Positions 16,747 to 24,589 of a DNA stretch of 64,000 bases are shown piece by piece. Every line of letters begins with the position of its first letter. The first letter of the stretch is position 1. The position numbers and the translations under genes are program-made. Below the pieces are notes generated by a model. The model was not told where the DNA came from and did not search any database. It worked only from the letters and a program-made list of their open reading frames with translations. The stretch lies in NCBI GenBank assembly GCA_902779675.1, contig CACZCK010000003.1, positions 62,001-126,000 of the forward strand, written 5' to 3'. Source of the stretch: an uncultured Coriobacteriaceae bacterium. Its GTDB lineage: Bacteria > Actinomycetota > Coriobacteriia > Coriobacteriales > Atopobiaceae.

Positions 16747-17991
16747 ATGACTCACCGCGTCTGCCTCGTCCATTACCACGAGATCGGCCTCAAGGGCAAG
16801 AACCGGTCGACGTTCGAGAACCAGCTGGTACGAAACCTCAACCGGGCTTTACGAGGCCAGGGTGTCGATGCCGTCAAGCGCGTGTCGGGGCACATCCTGG
16901 TCTCGTTTGCCTCCGGGCAGGCTACCGAGGACCATGCGCGCATCATCGCGCAGGTCCCGGGGGTTGCTCGCGTCTCGCTTGCGTACCTGTGCCATCTCGA
17001 CGAGACCGAGTACTGCGCCGCAGCCGTTAAGGCCCTGGGCGAGGCCGGTGACTTCGAGACCTTCAAGGTGCATGCGCGGAGGTCCGCGACCGCCTACGGA
17101 CTGCACACCCTTGACATCCACCAACTGGTGGGAGGCGTGCTCTGTGAGGCATTCCCCACCAAGAAAGTGCAGATGCGCAACCCTGACGTCACCGTGTTCG
17201 TGCTGGTGGTGCAGGGGAGCGTCTACGTGTATGCTGCCTCGCGCCCGGGCGTGGGAGGTCTCCCGGTCGGCACTGCCGGCAAGGTAGTCACGCTGCTCTC
17301 GAGTGGCTTCGACTCGCCCGTCGCAACCTGGATGGTTGGCCGTCGTGGCGCCATCTGCGTGCCCGTGCACTTCTCGGGCCGTCCCATGACCTCCGATTCA
17401 AGCGAGTGGCTGTGCCAGGATATCGTGCAGGCACTTGCCCCCGCGGGGCTTATTGGTCGTCTGTACGTGGTGCCCTTTGGTGAGCGCCAGCGCGAGATCT
17501 CGCTCGCTGTGCCGCAGAGCCTGCGCATCATTACCTATCGTCGCGTCATGCTGAGTGTGGCCGAGCGCATCGCCGAGCTCGAGGGCGCCAAGGCGCTCGT
17601 CACTGGCGAGTCGCTCGGGCAGGTCGCCTCGCAGACGCTCGAGAACATCGCTGCGGTCAACGAGGTCGTCTCGATGCCCGTGCTGCGGCCACTGATTGGC
17701 TCCGACAAGATGGAGATCATGCGTCGTGCCGAGCAGATCGGCACGCACGATATCAGCTCGCAGTCGGCCGAAGACTGCTGCACGCTATTCATGCCCCGGC
17801 GGCCCGAGACGCACGCGCGGCTCGACGCGGTGCATGCTGCCTGGGACGCGTTTGACCATGACGCGATGATCCAGGAGCTCGTGGAGGGCGTGGAATACGT
17901 GGATTACGACCATTGCCCCGCATACAAACCACCCCGAGAGCTCAGGGCGTGGCACCGCGAGCTCGCACCAGTCGATCGCGAGGACGCATAA
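16747..17991 (+). CDS. thiI: tRNA 4-thiouridine synthase
   Basis: A 414-residue ThiI that adenylates and thiolates U8 of tRNA; the family can also supply sulfur to thiamine synthesis. The ferredoxin-like and THUMP domains cover about residues 1-165, including FKVHARRS. The PP-loop SSGFDSPV lies at about 185-192, followed by the adenylation core. The long form's C-terminal rhodanese domain is absent, so sulfur transfer must use another relay, as in most Gram-positive bacteria. Starts three bases after the rpoZ stop. Confidence 0.93.
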   Translation: MTHRVCLVHYHEIGLKGKNRSTFENQLVRNLNRALRGQGVDAVKRVSGHILVSFASGQATEDHARIIAQVPGVARVSLAYLCHLDETEYCAAAVKALGEAGDFETFKVHARRSATAYGLHTLDIHQLVGGVLCEAFPTKKVQMRNPDVTVFVLVVQGSVYVYAASRPGVGGLPVGTAGKVVTLLSSGFDSPVATWMVGRRGAICVPVHFSGRPMTSDSSEWLCQDIVQALAPAGLIGRLYVVPFGERQREISLAVPQSLRIITYRRVMLSVAERIAELEGAKALVTGESLGQVASQTLENIAAVNEVVSMPVLRPLIGSDKMEIMRRAEQIGTHDISSQSAEDCCTLFMPRRPETHARLDAVHAAWDAFDHDAMIQELVEGVEYVDYDHCPAYKPPRELRAWHRELAPVDREDA

Positions 17992-18019
17992 CCGCAGGTC
18001 AGGTTATGTGTGTTCGTGC

Positions 18020-18064
18020 GTGCGAGATGCATGCGACACTGCTGCGACAAGGCACGTGTATAAA
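18020..18064 (+). promoter_or_regulatory. Repeat array and -10 element upstream of comEA
   Basis: Three direct repeats, TGCGAGA at 18021, TGCGACA at 18032 and TGCGACA at 18043, are spaced exactly 11 bases apart. TATAAA at 18059-18064 follows nine bases after the last repeat and has no recognisable -35 hexamer. This is the layout of an activator-dependent promoter whose activator sits on one face of the helix. A similar array precedes recA (54244-54293). Confidence 0.55.
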
Positions 18065-18092
18065 CTGAGATTCTCCGCCCCTAAGATGCGAG

Positions 18093-18119
18093 CCACCCCC
18101 ACCATGGTGATGGGGGTGG
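18093..18119 (+). promoter_or_regulatory. Hairpin covering the comEA ribosome site
   Basis: CCACCCCCA at 18093-18101 pairs with TGGGGGTGG at 18111-18119 around a nine-base loop. The 3' arm is the only purine-rich candidate ribosome site for the comEA ATG at 18126, six bases away. The hairpin may act as a thiI terminator, as a translation block, or both. Confidence 0.5.
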
Positions 18120-18125
18120 TCTGTT

Positions 18126-18833
18126 ATGGCGCAGAGGCACACAAGGGGCGCGAGCACACGCCGTGTGATGCGAAGGTTTGGGCTGACAGGAGCGCGTGGT
18201 GCCCTGGTGGCGCTCGTGGCCCTCTCCTGTGCTGCGGGAGGACTTGGCGCCGTATGGCAGAGCAGAGAGGCGACGAGCGTCATCGAGCGACGAGCGCCTG
18301 CGGAGGCGGGTGATACCTCGGGGGAGGTTGCGGACAAGCAGCTTACGCAGCCAGATGAGGAGCCACAGCCTGCCATATATGTGGTGCATGTGGATGGTGC
18401 GGTCGCATCTCCCGGGGTGGTGACCCTCGAAGGAAAGGGACTGCGGGTCTTCGATGCGGTCACAAAGGCCGGGGGCTTGCTCGACGACGCCGACACAACT
18501 TCGGTCAACCTCGCCGAACCACTCGCGGATGGGGCGAAGATTCACATACCAAGCGAGGGGGAGGCTCTCGTTGCAGAGCAAGGGGTTCCCGCGGCAGGCC
18601 AGCATGAGACCATGGGAGCAACGGACAGCGCCGAAGCCGTATCGCTCGTCAACATCAACACCGCGACGAGCGAGGAGCTGCAGGTGTTGTCCGGCGTGGG
18701 CGAGGCGACGGCCGCCGCAATCATACGCGAGCGTGAGGCAAACGGACCCTTTGCCGTACCCGAAGACCTCATGCGGGTCTCGGGCATAGGGGAGAAGAAG
18801 TTCGCAAAGGTCAGGGACCAGATCTGTGTCTAG
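18126..18833 (+). CDS. comEA: Competence protein ComEA, DNA receptor
   Basis: A 235-residue DNA-binding receptor for natural transformation. A single membrane anchor (ALVALVALSCAAGGLGAVW) lies at about residues 27-45, an acidic spacer follows, the SLBB-like domain (YVVHVDGAVASPGVVTLE) starts near 79, and two helix-hairpin-helix motifs (SGVGEATAAAIIRE and SGIGEKKFAKV) form the DNA-binding end at about 170-235. The start at 18126 gives a basic N-terminus before the anchor; an ATG at 18168 is possible. It overlaps comEC by eight bases, so both should be made together as the DNA uptake pair. Confidence 0.94.
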   Translation: MAQRHTRGASTRRVMRRFGLTGARGALVALVALSCAAGGLGAVWQSREATSVIERRAPAEAGDTSGEVADKQLTQPDEEPQPAIYVVHVDGAVASPGVVTLEGKGLRVFDAVTKAGGLLDDADTTSVNLAEPLADGAKIHIPSEGEALVAEQGVPAAGQHETMGATDSAEAVSLVNINTATSEELQVLSGVGEATAAAIIREREANGPFAVPEDLMRVSGIGEKKFAKVRDQICV

Positions 18834-21213
18834 GGACGAGGGGCGGTATCCGCCGCGCCCTGCCGTGCCCGTGGCCTTGTGGTGCCTCGTCATGGCATGG
18901 ATAGCGGTGTGGATCACAGGGCACGTCAGCCTAGGAGTGCCGGCACACGTCCTGGCAATGGCATGCGGTTGGGCATGCGCTGCGTCGCTCGTGGCGCTTG
19001 CCATCGCTGCGCGCATATGTGCATCTGCAGGCCACGAGCCGCCACCCGTCGCTCTTGTTGCGGCTTGCGTCATGCTCGCGGCGACGGCGTCTGCGTGCCA
19101 TGCGTTCGAGTCACGTGCGGAGACGCGCGATGCCCTCTGCTCGAGCAGTGCCGGTGACTGGACGTTCGAGGCTTGCGACGACCCAAAGGCCACAGAACAG
19201 GGCTTTCGGGTGCGAGCCAAGGCGCTTGGAGCGAGATCTCGGGGTGGCGCAGTGTGGCTTTTGTCATCCGAGCGTATCGGCAGAGGGGAGGAGGTGCGCA
19301 TCGTGGGACGGGTGCTACCGCTCGACGACAGCGCCTATGGGCGCAGCTCGTGGGCTCAAGGGGTGTGCGCGTCCGTACGCGTCGTGCGCATACGCGAGAA
19401 ACGCGAGCCACGAGGTTTGCTGGCAGGAGTGCTGCGTCTACGTGCGGCGATGCAAGCCTGCTTTGACCGATGCGACCCTGACGTCGCAGCAGTGCTTGGG
19501 GGCTGCCTGTGTGGCGATCGTGAGCGGCTCGACGAGCGCGGCTTAGGTGACGTGTTTGCGGCCTGCGGCGTTGCACACATGATGGCCGTGTCTGGCGCAC
19601 ATCTGGCCGTCATCGGGTCTGTGGTGGCAGCTGTACTCGAAAAGACTGCGATGGGGCCACAGGTGCGTCTTGGGACACAGTCGCTCATCCTGGGATGCTA
19701 CGTGCTGGTCTGTGGGGCGCCTGTGTCCGCACTTCGCGCATGGGCGATGACGACGGCCTCAGGGGTCGGGTCGGTCGTTGGCCGGCGCACCCATGCCACC
19801 TCGTCGGCTTCGGTCGTCGCACTGTCCATGGTGCTGTCGACGCCAACTGTCGCTGCTCGACTGGGGTTCTGCCTTTCTGTCGTATCTGTCGTGGGACTAT
19901 CGCTGCTGTGTCCTCATGCTGCCTACCTGTTGCGCACCCTTGTGCCGGCACCGTTGCTTTCCCGCAGGCTCGATTACGCCACGAGGCGGCAAATCTTGGG
20001 GGTATATGATGCGGCAGTGGGCTCTTGGGCGGCGACCATCGTGTGCCAGCTCGTCACCCTGCCCTTTGTTGCGAGCGCCTTTGGAAGGCTGTCGCTGTTG
20101 GCGCCGCTTGCCAACATGGTAGCCATGCCGCTCGTGCAAGCGGTCATGGCGCTCGGTATGGCTGCTGCCTGCCTTGGCGCCACGCCCATAGCGATACCGG
20201 TCCTGTCCGTCTGCTCCGTCCCATGTCACCTGCTGCTAAGGTGGCTTCGTCTGCTGGCGGGAGTCCCCCTGTGCACGGTACGCGTGTCCAGCGACTCTGC
20301 AGTCGTGTCGTTCGCGTCGCTCGCAATAGCAACTGCCTGGCTTCTTTGGTGGCCACGCATATCTCGTCGCCAGATGTTGCAGGTGATGACTGCGTTGCTT
20401 GTTGCCTATGCGCTGTGGTTCGCGCGCGCCAGATATCTGGCACCGGCACGCCTGGTGGTACTCGATGTCGGGCAGGGGGATGCGATTCTCATCCAAGACG
20501 GTGCGCACGCCCTGCTGGTCGACACGGGACCAGACGCCTCGGTCGCGGCGGCCCTACAGCGCCAGCACGTGGTTCACCTCGACGCGGTGTTGCTGACGCA
20601 TCTGCATGACGACCATTACGGAGGCATTGATGACCTCGTGGGCGTGGTGGGCTGCGATGCAGTGCTGGTCGCCCGCGGCGTGCGCGAAGCCATGGCCGAT
20701 GACCTGCGACAGGCATGTCATGACCTCTGCACACGCGAGGTCGTCGAACTCTCCTACGGCGATGTCGTGCATGTGGGAGGGTACGTACTGAAGATGGTGT
20801 GGCCCCACGATGTGGTCGATGGCGACGAGAATGCCGAGTCGATCGAGCTGCTTCTCGAGAGAGACGGAGGTGAGGGCCGATTCAGTGCCCTGCTCACGGG
20901 AGATGCCGAGCGCGACGAGACGAGAGCTTGCGTGGCCTGTGGCGATGTGGGCGATATAGACGTGCTCAAGGTGGGTCACCACGGGTCGGAGGTCTCGCTT
21001 GACGACGCAACGGCTCGCGTGTTGAGCCCGGAGGTGTCGATCGCGAGTGCGGGTGAGGGCAACTCGTATGGGCACCCCACAAAGGAGTGTCGAGAGGTAC
21101 TCGCTCAGGTGGACTCGCACTTCTATTGCACGATCGATGTGGGAGACGTCGAGGTGAGGCCTTGCCCGAAGGGACTGCTGGTCAGGACCGAGCGCGTCGC
21201 CAGTGCCGCATGA
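18826..21213 (+). CDS. comEC: Competence protein ComEC/Rec2, DNA channel
   Basis: A 795-residue polytopic membrane protein forming the channel for single-stranded DNA entry. The N-terminal third holds membrane segments and a soluble domain; the competence domain core FAACGVAHMMAVSGAHLAV lies near residues 245-263. The C-terminal 250 residues form a metallo-beta-lactamase domain with LTHLHDDHYGG near 588, proposed in the family to degrade the non-transforming strand. All three expected parts are present and there is no frameshift, so the protein looks functional. GTG start overlaps comEA. Confidence 0.95.
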   Translation: MSRDEGRYPPRPAVPVALWCLVMAWIAVWITGHVSLGVPAHVLAMACGWACAASLVALAIAARICASAGHEPPPVALVAACVMLAATASACHAFESRAETRDALCSSSAGDWTFEACDDPKATEQGFRVRAKALGARSRGGAVWLLSSERIGRGEEVRIVGRVLPLDDSAYGRSSWAQGVCASVRVVRIREKREPRGLLAGVLRLRAAMQACFDRCDPDVAAVLGGCLCGDRERLDERGLGDVFAACGVAHMMAVSGAHLAVIGSVVAAVLEKTAMGPQVRLGTQSLILGCYVLVCGAPVSALRAWAMTTASGVGSVVGRRTHATSSASVVALSMVLSTPTVAARLGFCLSVVSVVGLSLLCPHAAYLLRTLVPAPLLSRRLDYATRRQILGVYDAAVGSWAATIVCQLVTLPFVASAFGRLSLLAPLANMVAMPLVQAVMALGMAAACLGATPIAIPVLSVCSVPCHLLLRWLRLLAGVPLCTVRVSSDSAVVSFASLAIATAWLLWWPRISRRQMLQVMTALLVAYALWFARARYLAPARLVVLDVGQGDAILIQDGAHALLVDTGPDASVAAALQRQHVVHLDAVLLTHLHDDHYGGIDDLVGVVGCDAVLVARGVREAMADDLRQACHDLCTREVVELSYGDVVHVGGYVLKMVWPHDVVDGDENAESIELLLERDGGEGRFSALLTGDAERDETRACVACGDVGDIDVLKVGHHGSEVSLDDATARVLSPEVSIASAGEGNSYGHPTKECREVLAQVDSHFYCTIDVGDVEVRPCPKGLLVRTERVASAA

Positions 21214-21281
21214 CGGATGCTGCCCGCGCGTCTGAGGCCCCCATGATTCGCTATAGTGATGTGGTCGGAAGGAGGTGAGGC

Positions 21282-22238
21282 ATGGCCCAACAGCTGCTGC
21301 CCGCATATCTCGTCGTCGGTAGCGACGAGCTCAAAGCCAAGGAGGCCGTGCGTCGCCTTCGCGGGCACCTGGAGCTCGGCTTTGAGGCGTTCAACCTCGA
21401 CGAGCGCGTGGCGGCGTCCGACATGGAGCCGCAGGAACTCATTGCCTCCCTCAACACGCTGCCGTTTGGTTCTGGCTTTCGCCTGGTGATCGTCTCGAGC
21501 GCCGAGCATCTGCCCAAGCCGGTCTCTGAGGCTATCATCTCCTACCTGAACGACCCCAACGCGAGCTGCGTGCTCTGCCTCGTAGCCGAGAAGCTCGCCA
21601 GAACGACCAGGCTCTACAAGGCCGTAGACGCCCTTGGCCAGAAGGCCGTGATCGACTGCTCACCGGCAAAGCGTTGGGACCTGCCAAAGCGCATGGTCAC
21701 GATGGCGCGCAACCGTGGGATGCGCATCGACGCCGCTGCCTGCGACGAGCTTCTGACCCGGGTGGGGGAGTCGACCACCATGCTCGACCGCCAGATCGGC
21801 ACTCTCGCCGAGCTGTGCCGAGCCTCTGGGGTCATCACACGGGCGGACGTGGAACGCTACGTGACGCGCATAGCCGAGGTCAAGCCGTGGGACTTCCTCG
21901 ATGCCGTGTGCGAACGCGACGCCCGCCGTGCACTCGAGCTCTATGGCCTGATGTCCAACCCCTCCGAGATCGCCCTGGTCACCATGCTGGTCGGGCGCCT
22001 GCGCGAGTTGGTGTGCGCCCAGTCCCTTGCGGCCAGGGGGCAGCAGGGCACCCTCGCGTCGACGCTGGGCAAGCAGGCATGGCAGATCAAGAACCACAGC
22101 AGATGGGCCGCACGCTTTGGACGCGGGGAGCTGGCAGAGGCGCTGGCTAGCTGTGCGTCATGCGATCGCGCCCTCAAGACCGGTGCGGACGCGCGGACAA
22201 CCTTCACGAGGCTCGTGCTGCAGATCTGTGGCGCGTAG
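21282..22238 (+). CDS. holA: DNA polymerase III delta subunit
   Basis: A 318-residue clamp-loader subunit. The N-terminal region YLVVGSDELKAKEAVRRLR and the C-terminal collar-type segment SNPSEIALVTMLVGRLREL are typical of HolA. It has a strong ribosome site, GGAAGGAGGTGAGG, ending two bases before the ATG. TATAGT at 21252-21257 could be a -10 element but has no clear -35. HolA directly follows comEC in many Gram-positive genomes. Its 3' end faces kdpE with nine bases between the two stops. Confidence 0.93.
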   Translation: MAQQLLPAYLVVGSDELKAKEAVRRLRGHLELGFEAFNLDERVAASDMEPQELIASLNTLPFGSGFRLVIVSSAEHLPKPVSEAIISYLNDPNASCVLCLVAEKLARTTRLYKAVDALGQKAVIDCSPAKRWDLPKRMVTMARNRGMRIDAAACDELLTRVGESTTMLDRQIGTLAELCRASGVITRADVERYVTRIAEVKPWDFLDAVCERDARRALELYGLMSNPSEIALVTMLVGRLRELVCAQSLAARGQQGTLASTLGKQAWQIKNHSRWAARFGRGELAEALASCASCDRALKTGADARTTFTRLVLQICGA

Positions 22239-22247
22239 CAAAGGCTC

Positions 22248-22952
22248 TCAGACCCTCACCATGCGGTAGCCGACGCCCACGTGCGTCTGGATGTAGCGCG
22301 GGCGGGAGGGGTTCTCCTCGATCTTCTTGCGCAGCGTGCCCATGAACACGCGCAGTGACGCGAGGTCTCCGTCCTGCGAGGTGCCCCACACCTCGTGGAG
22401 GATGTACTGATGGGTAAGCACACGGTCAATATTGTGGGCGAGCAGGCACAGGAGCTTGTATTCCATGGGAGTCAGGTGCAACTCGTTGCCGTCGAGACTG
22501 ACGGTTCCTGCCGCGTAGTCGATGCACAGACCGCCGTTCTCGAAGAGCGACTGTTGGCTTGCGGCATCATCCGACATATATCCCAGGTGGCGCTCGGTGG
22601 CGCGCAGGCGCGCGAGCAACTCGCCGACCGAGAAGGGCTTGGAGAGGTAGTCGTCAGCCCCGGCGTCGAGCGCCTCGATTTTGTCGGTGTCGTTGGAGCG
22701 CGCGGACAAAACGATGATCGGCATCGTCGACCAGGTGCGTACGCGCTTGATGACCTCGATGCCGTCGAGGTCGGGTAGCCCGAGGTCGAGCAGCATGATG
22801 TCGGGATTGGTGGTGGCAGCAGCCGCGATGGCCGACTGCCCCGTCGCCGCGGTGGCGTACCGATAGCCACGAGAGTCAAGCGCCGTCGCAACGAGGTTCC
22901 TCACGGCGGGGTCGTCCTCGACGACGAGGATCGTGTGCGTTCCGTCAGGCAT
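22248..22952 (-). CDS. kdpE: KdpE-like response regulator
   Basis: A 234-residue OmpR/PhoB-type regulator. The receiver domain has the acidic pair in VVEDDP, the phosphorylated Asp56 in MLLDLGLPD, and Lys105 in YLSKPF. The C-terminal winged helix ends with LRKKIEENPSRPRYIQTHVG and GYRMV. It is closest in character to KdpE, the activator of potassium uptake genes. It overlaps the kinase gene by eight bases. No kdpFABC pump is seen; the divergent neighbour is a Kup transporter, and an 11-bp repeat array in front of kup is its probable target. Confidence 0.9.
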   Translation of the reverse strand: MPDGTHTILVVEDDPAVRNLVATALDSRGYRYATAATGQSAIAAAATTNPDIMLLDLGLPDLDGIEVIKRVRTWSTMPIIVLSARSNDTDKIEALDAGADDYLSKPFSVGELLARLRATERHLGYMSDDAASQQSLFENGGLCIDYAAGTVSLDGNELHLTPMEYKLLCLLAHNIDRVLTHQYILHEVWGTSQDGDLASLRVFMGTLRKKIEENPSRPRYIQTHVGVGYRMVRV

Positions 22953-24081
22953 GTTGGTCTACCTCCTCGGCGGGAAGGGTGAATATGAAGCGGGCGCCAT
23001 GGGGATCGGCGTCCTCCACGCGGATGGTGCCCCCATGCGCCGTGACGATAGAGCGGCAGAGCGAAAGGCCGAGGCCCATGCTGCGCCCCACGTCAGCGGA
23101 CTTGTGACCTGCAGTGTAGAACAGCTCGAAGACCTGGTCCTTGTCCTCGTCGCTGATGCCTGGGCCGTTGTCGGCGACCTCCACCGCGACCATCGGACCC
23201 TCGCGGTGCGACGAGATGGTGATAGTCGAGCCCTCCGGCGTGTGCGCGATGGCATTGTTGACGAGGTTGACGATGACCTGCACGATGACCTGCGGGTCGA
23301 GACGTGCCAGCAGCAGGTCGTTCGATGGCACGACCACAATCTCGTGGAACCGGGCGTCACGGCTCACGTGTCGCATGGCCTCCTCGATCACGTCGTCCAC
23401 CAGCTCGACGTCGAGGTTGAGCATGACGTCGCCGTCCTCCAGGCGCGTTACGGCAAGGAGGTTCTCCACCACGGTGCGCAGCCAGGTGGCATCGTCGTAG
23501 ATGTCGCGCGTCAGCTGTCCGCGGACCTCGTCGGAGAGGCTGACCTCGTCGTCCAGAAGCATGTCGGCGTTGCCGCTGATGGAGGTGAGGGGCGTGCGCA
23601 GGTCGTGCGAGACGGACCGCAGCAGGTTGGCGCGCAGCTGCTCGCGCTCGGCCACGACGCTCGCGCGCATGGAGAGCGCCGCGTTGCGACGAAGCGAGGC
23701 CACAAGCGAGCTTGCCAGTAGCGCGAAGATGACCATGGCGGTAATGGTGCCCGCATAGTCGCGTCCGTTGATCTGCAGCGAGAAGCGTGGGTCGATGAGA
23801 AAGTAGTTGTAGCAGAGAATGGAGACGATCGAGGCGGCAAGGCTGTAGGCCTGCCCGTCGGTGAGCATGGCGGTCACCAGAACCCCTGTGACAAAGATGA
23901 TGACGACCGTCGCGTCCGAAAAGCCCGCAGCGTCGAGCAGTATGGCGAAGAGGGTGAAGACGGCCTGGCAACCCAGCATCACGAGCAGGTTGAGGCTGAC
24001 GCTTCTCCTACTTGATGACCCTGGAGCTGAGGGTAGGGCCATCAAGGCGTCAAAGAGCCCGTCGATAGAAGATGGTGCCAC
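22945..24081 (-). CDS. KdpD-like sensor histidine kinase, short form
   Basis: A 378-residue kinase matching only the C-terminal half of KdpD. Four closely spaced membrane segments (about residues 30-130, DUF4118 type, with YNYFLIDPRFS) lead to a HisKA domain with His159 in SVSHDLRTPL and an HATPase domain with the N and G boxes (NLVNNAIAHT, DNGPGISDED). The N-terminal KdpD sensing domain and the universal-stress domain, about 400 residues in full-length KdpD, are absent. I choose the GTG at 24081 because ATGAGGAGT lies just upstream; a TTG at 24162 would add 27 residues. It should signal potassium or osmotic state to the overlapping kdpE product. Confidence 0.87.
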   Translation of the reverse strand: MAPSSIDGLFDALMALPSAPGSSSRRSVSLNLLVMLGCQAVFTLFAILLDAAGFSDATVVIIFVTGVLVTAMLTDGQAYSLAASIVSILCYNYFLIDPRFSLQINGRDYAGTITAMVIFALLASSLVASLRRNAALSMRASVVAEREQLRANLLRSVSHDLRTPLTSISGNADMLLDDEVSLSDEVRGQLTRDIYDDATWLRTVVENLLAVTRLEDGDVMLNLDVELVDDVIEEAMRHVSRDARFHEIVVVPSNDLLLARLDPQVIVQVIVNLVNNAIAHTPEGSTITISSHREGPMVAVEVADNGPGISDEDKDQVFELFYTAGHKSADVGRSMGLGLSLCRSIVTAHGGTIRVEDADPHGARFIFTLPAEEVDQHA

Positions 24082-24127
24082 GTGACTCCTCATCGATCTG
24101 CGCCAGCGCACGAGGCGTGGCGATGCA

Positions 24128-24373
24128 TCATATGAGGGAGAGTATGGCACAAAACACCACAAGCAGGACGGTGGTCGCAGCTACGGCCGAGACCCTCGAG
24201 GCGCTACGACCGACAAACAGGAGGTCGGTGTCGTCTGCGGGGATGAAGGCGTCGGTGCGCTCGATGCGCCCGTACTCGCGTCCTTGGTCTTCGGGCATGC
24301 AAATCACCTCGTAATCCATGGTGGGCAAGGCAGATGCCTCTGGCAAGTACAGCGCTTGCGGCCTAAAGGCCAC
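24128..24373 (-). CDS. Small protein with C-terminal membrane anchor, unknown
   Basis: An 81-residue frame just upstream of the kinase gene on the same strand. Its first 55 residues are hydrophilic (GREYGRIERTDAF, then IPADDTDLLFVGR) and the last 21 (VSAVAATTVLLVVFCAILSLI) form one clear hydrophobic helix. I do not recognise a family. It could be an accessory peptide of the two-component system or the transporter, by position only. The GTG start at 24373 is uncertain; an ATG at 24319 would leave 63 residues and the same membrane tail. Coding status rests on the coherent hydrophobic end and the operon-like position. Confidence 0.5.
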   Translation of the reverse strand: MAFRPQALYLPEASALPTMDYEVICMPEDQGREYGRIERTDAFIPADDTDLLFVGRSASRVSAVAATTVLLVVFCAILSLI

Positions 24374-24394
24374 CTAAGCATTTGTTCGCCTTCA

Positions 24395-24487
24395 TAAAGA
24401 GGGGGTAAAGACGCCTGTTGAATGCGTATAAAGGTATGAGCTTTAGTGCTAAAGGATGCCTAAAGGAGACATAAAGCTGACATAAAG
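24395..24487 (+). promoter_or_regulatory. 11-bp-phased TAAAG repeat array upstream of kup
   Basis: TAAAG occurs at 24395, 24406, 24429, 24450, 24461, 24472 and 24483, all on the + strand. The last four are exactly 11 bases apart, the first two also, and the gaps of 23 and 21 are near two turns. OmpR/PhoB-type regulators bind 11-bp direct repeats, so KdpE from the adjacent operon is the natural candidate. The array lies between the divergent small-protein/kdpD/kdpE genes and kup. Confidence 0.65.
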
Positions 24488-24589
24488 AATGCTTGTATGC
24501 AGTCGTTCGCTCGCACGACGGGGCAGGCAGTGATAGATTGCCGCATCAGTATCGGCTCACTATGCCGAAGCACTCTCGATTGGAGCGTT

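Noticed and set aside
24488-24589. A cyclic di-AMP riboswitch before kup
   Set aside because: The leader between the repeat array and the start is about 100 bases and lacks recognisable riboswitch stems.
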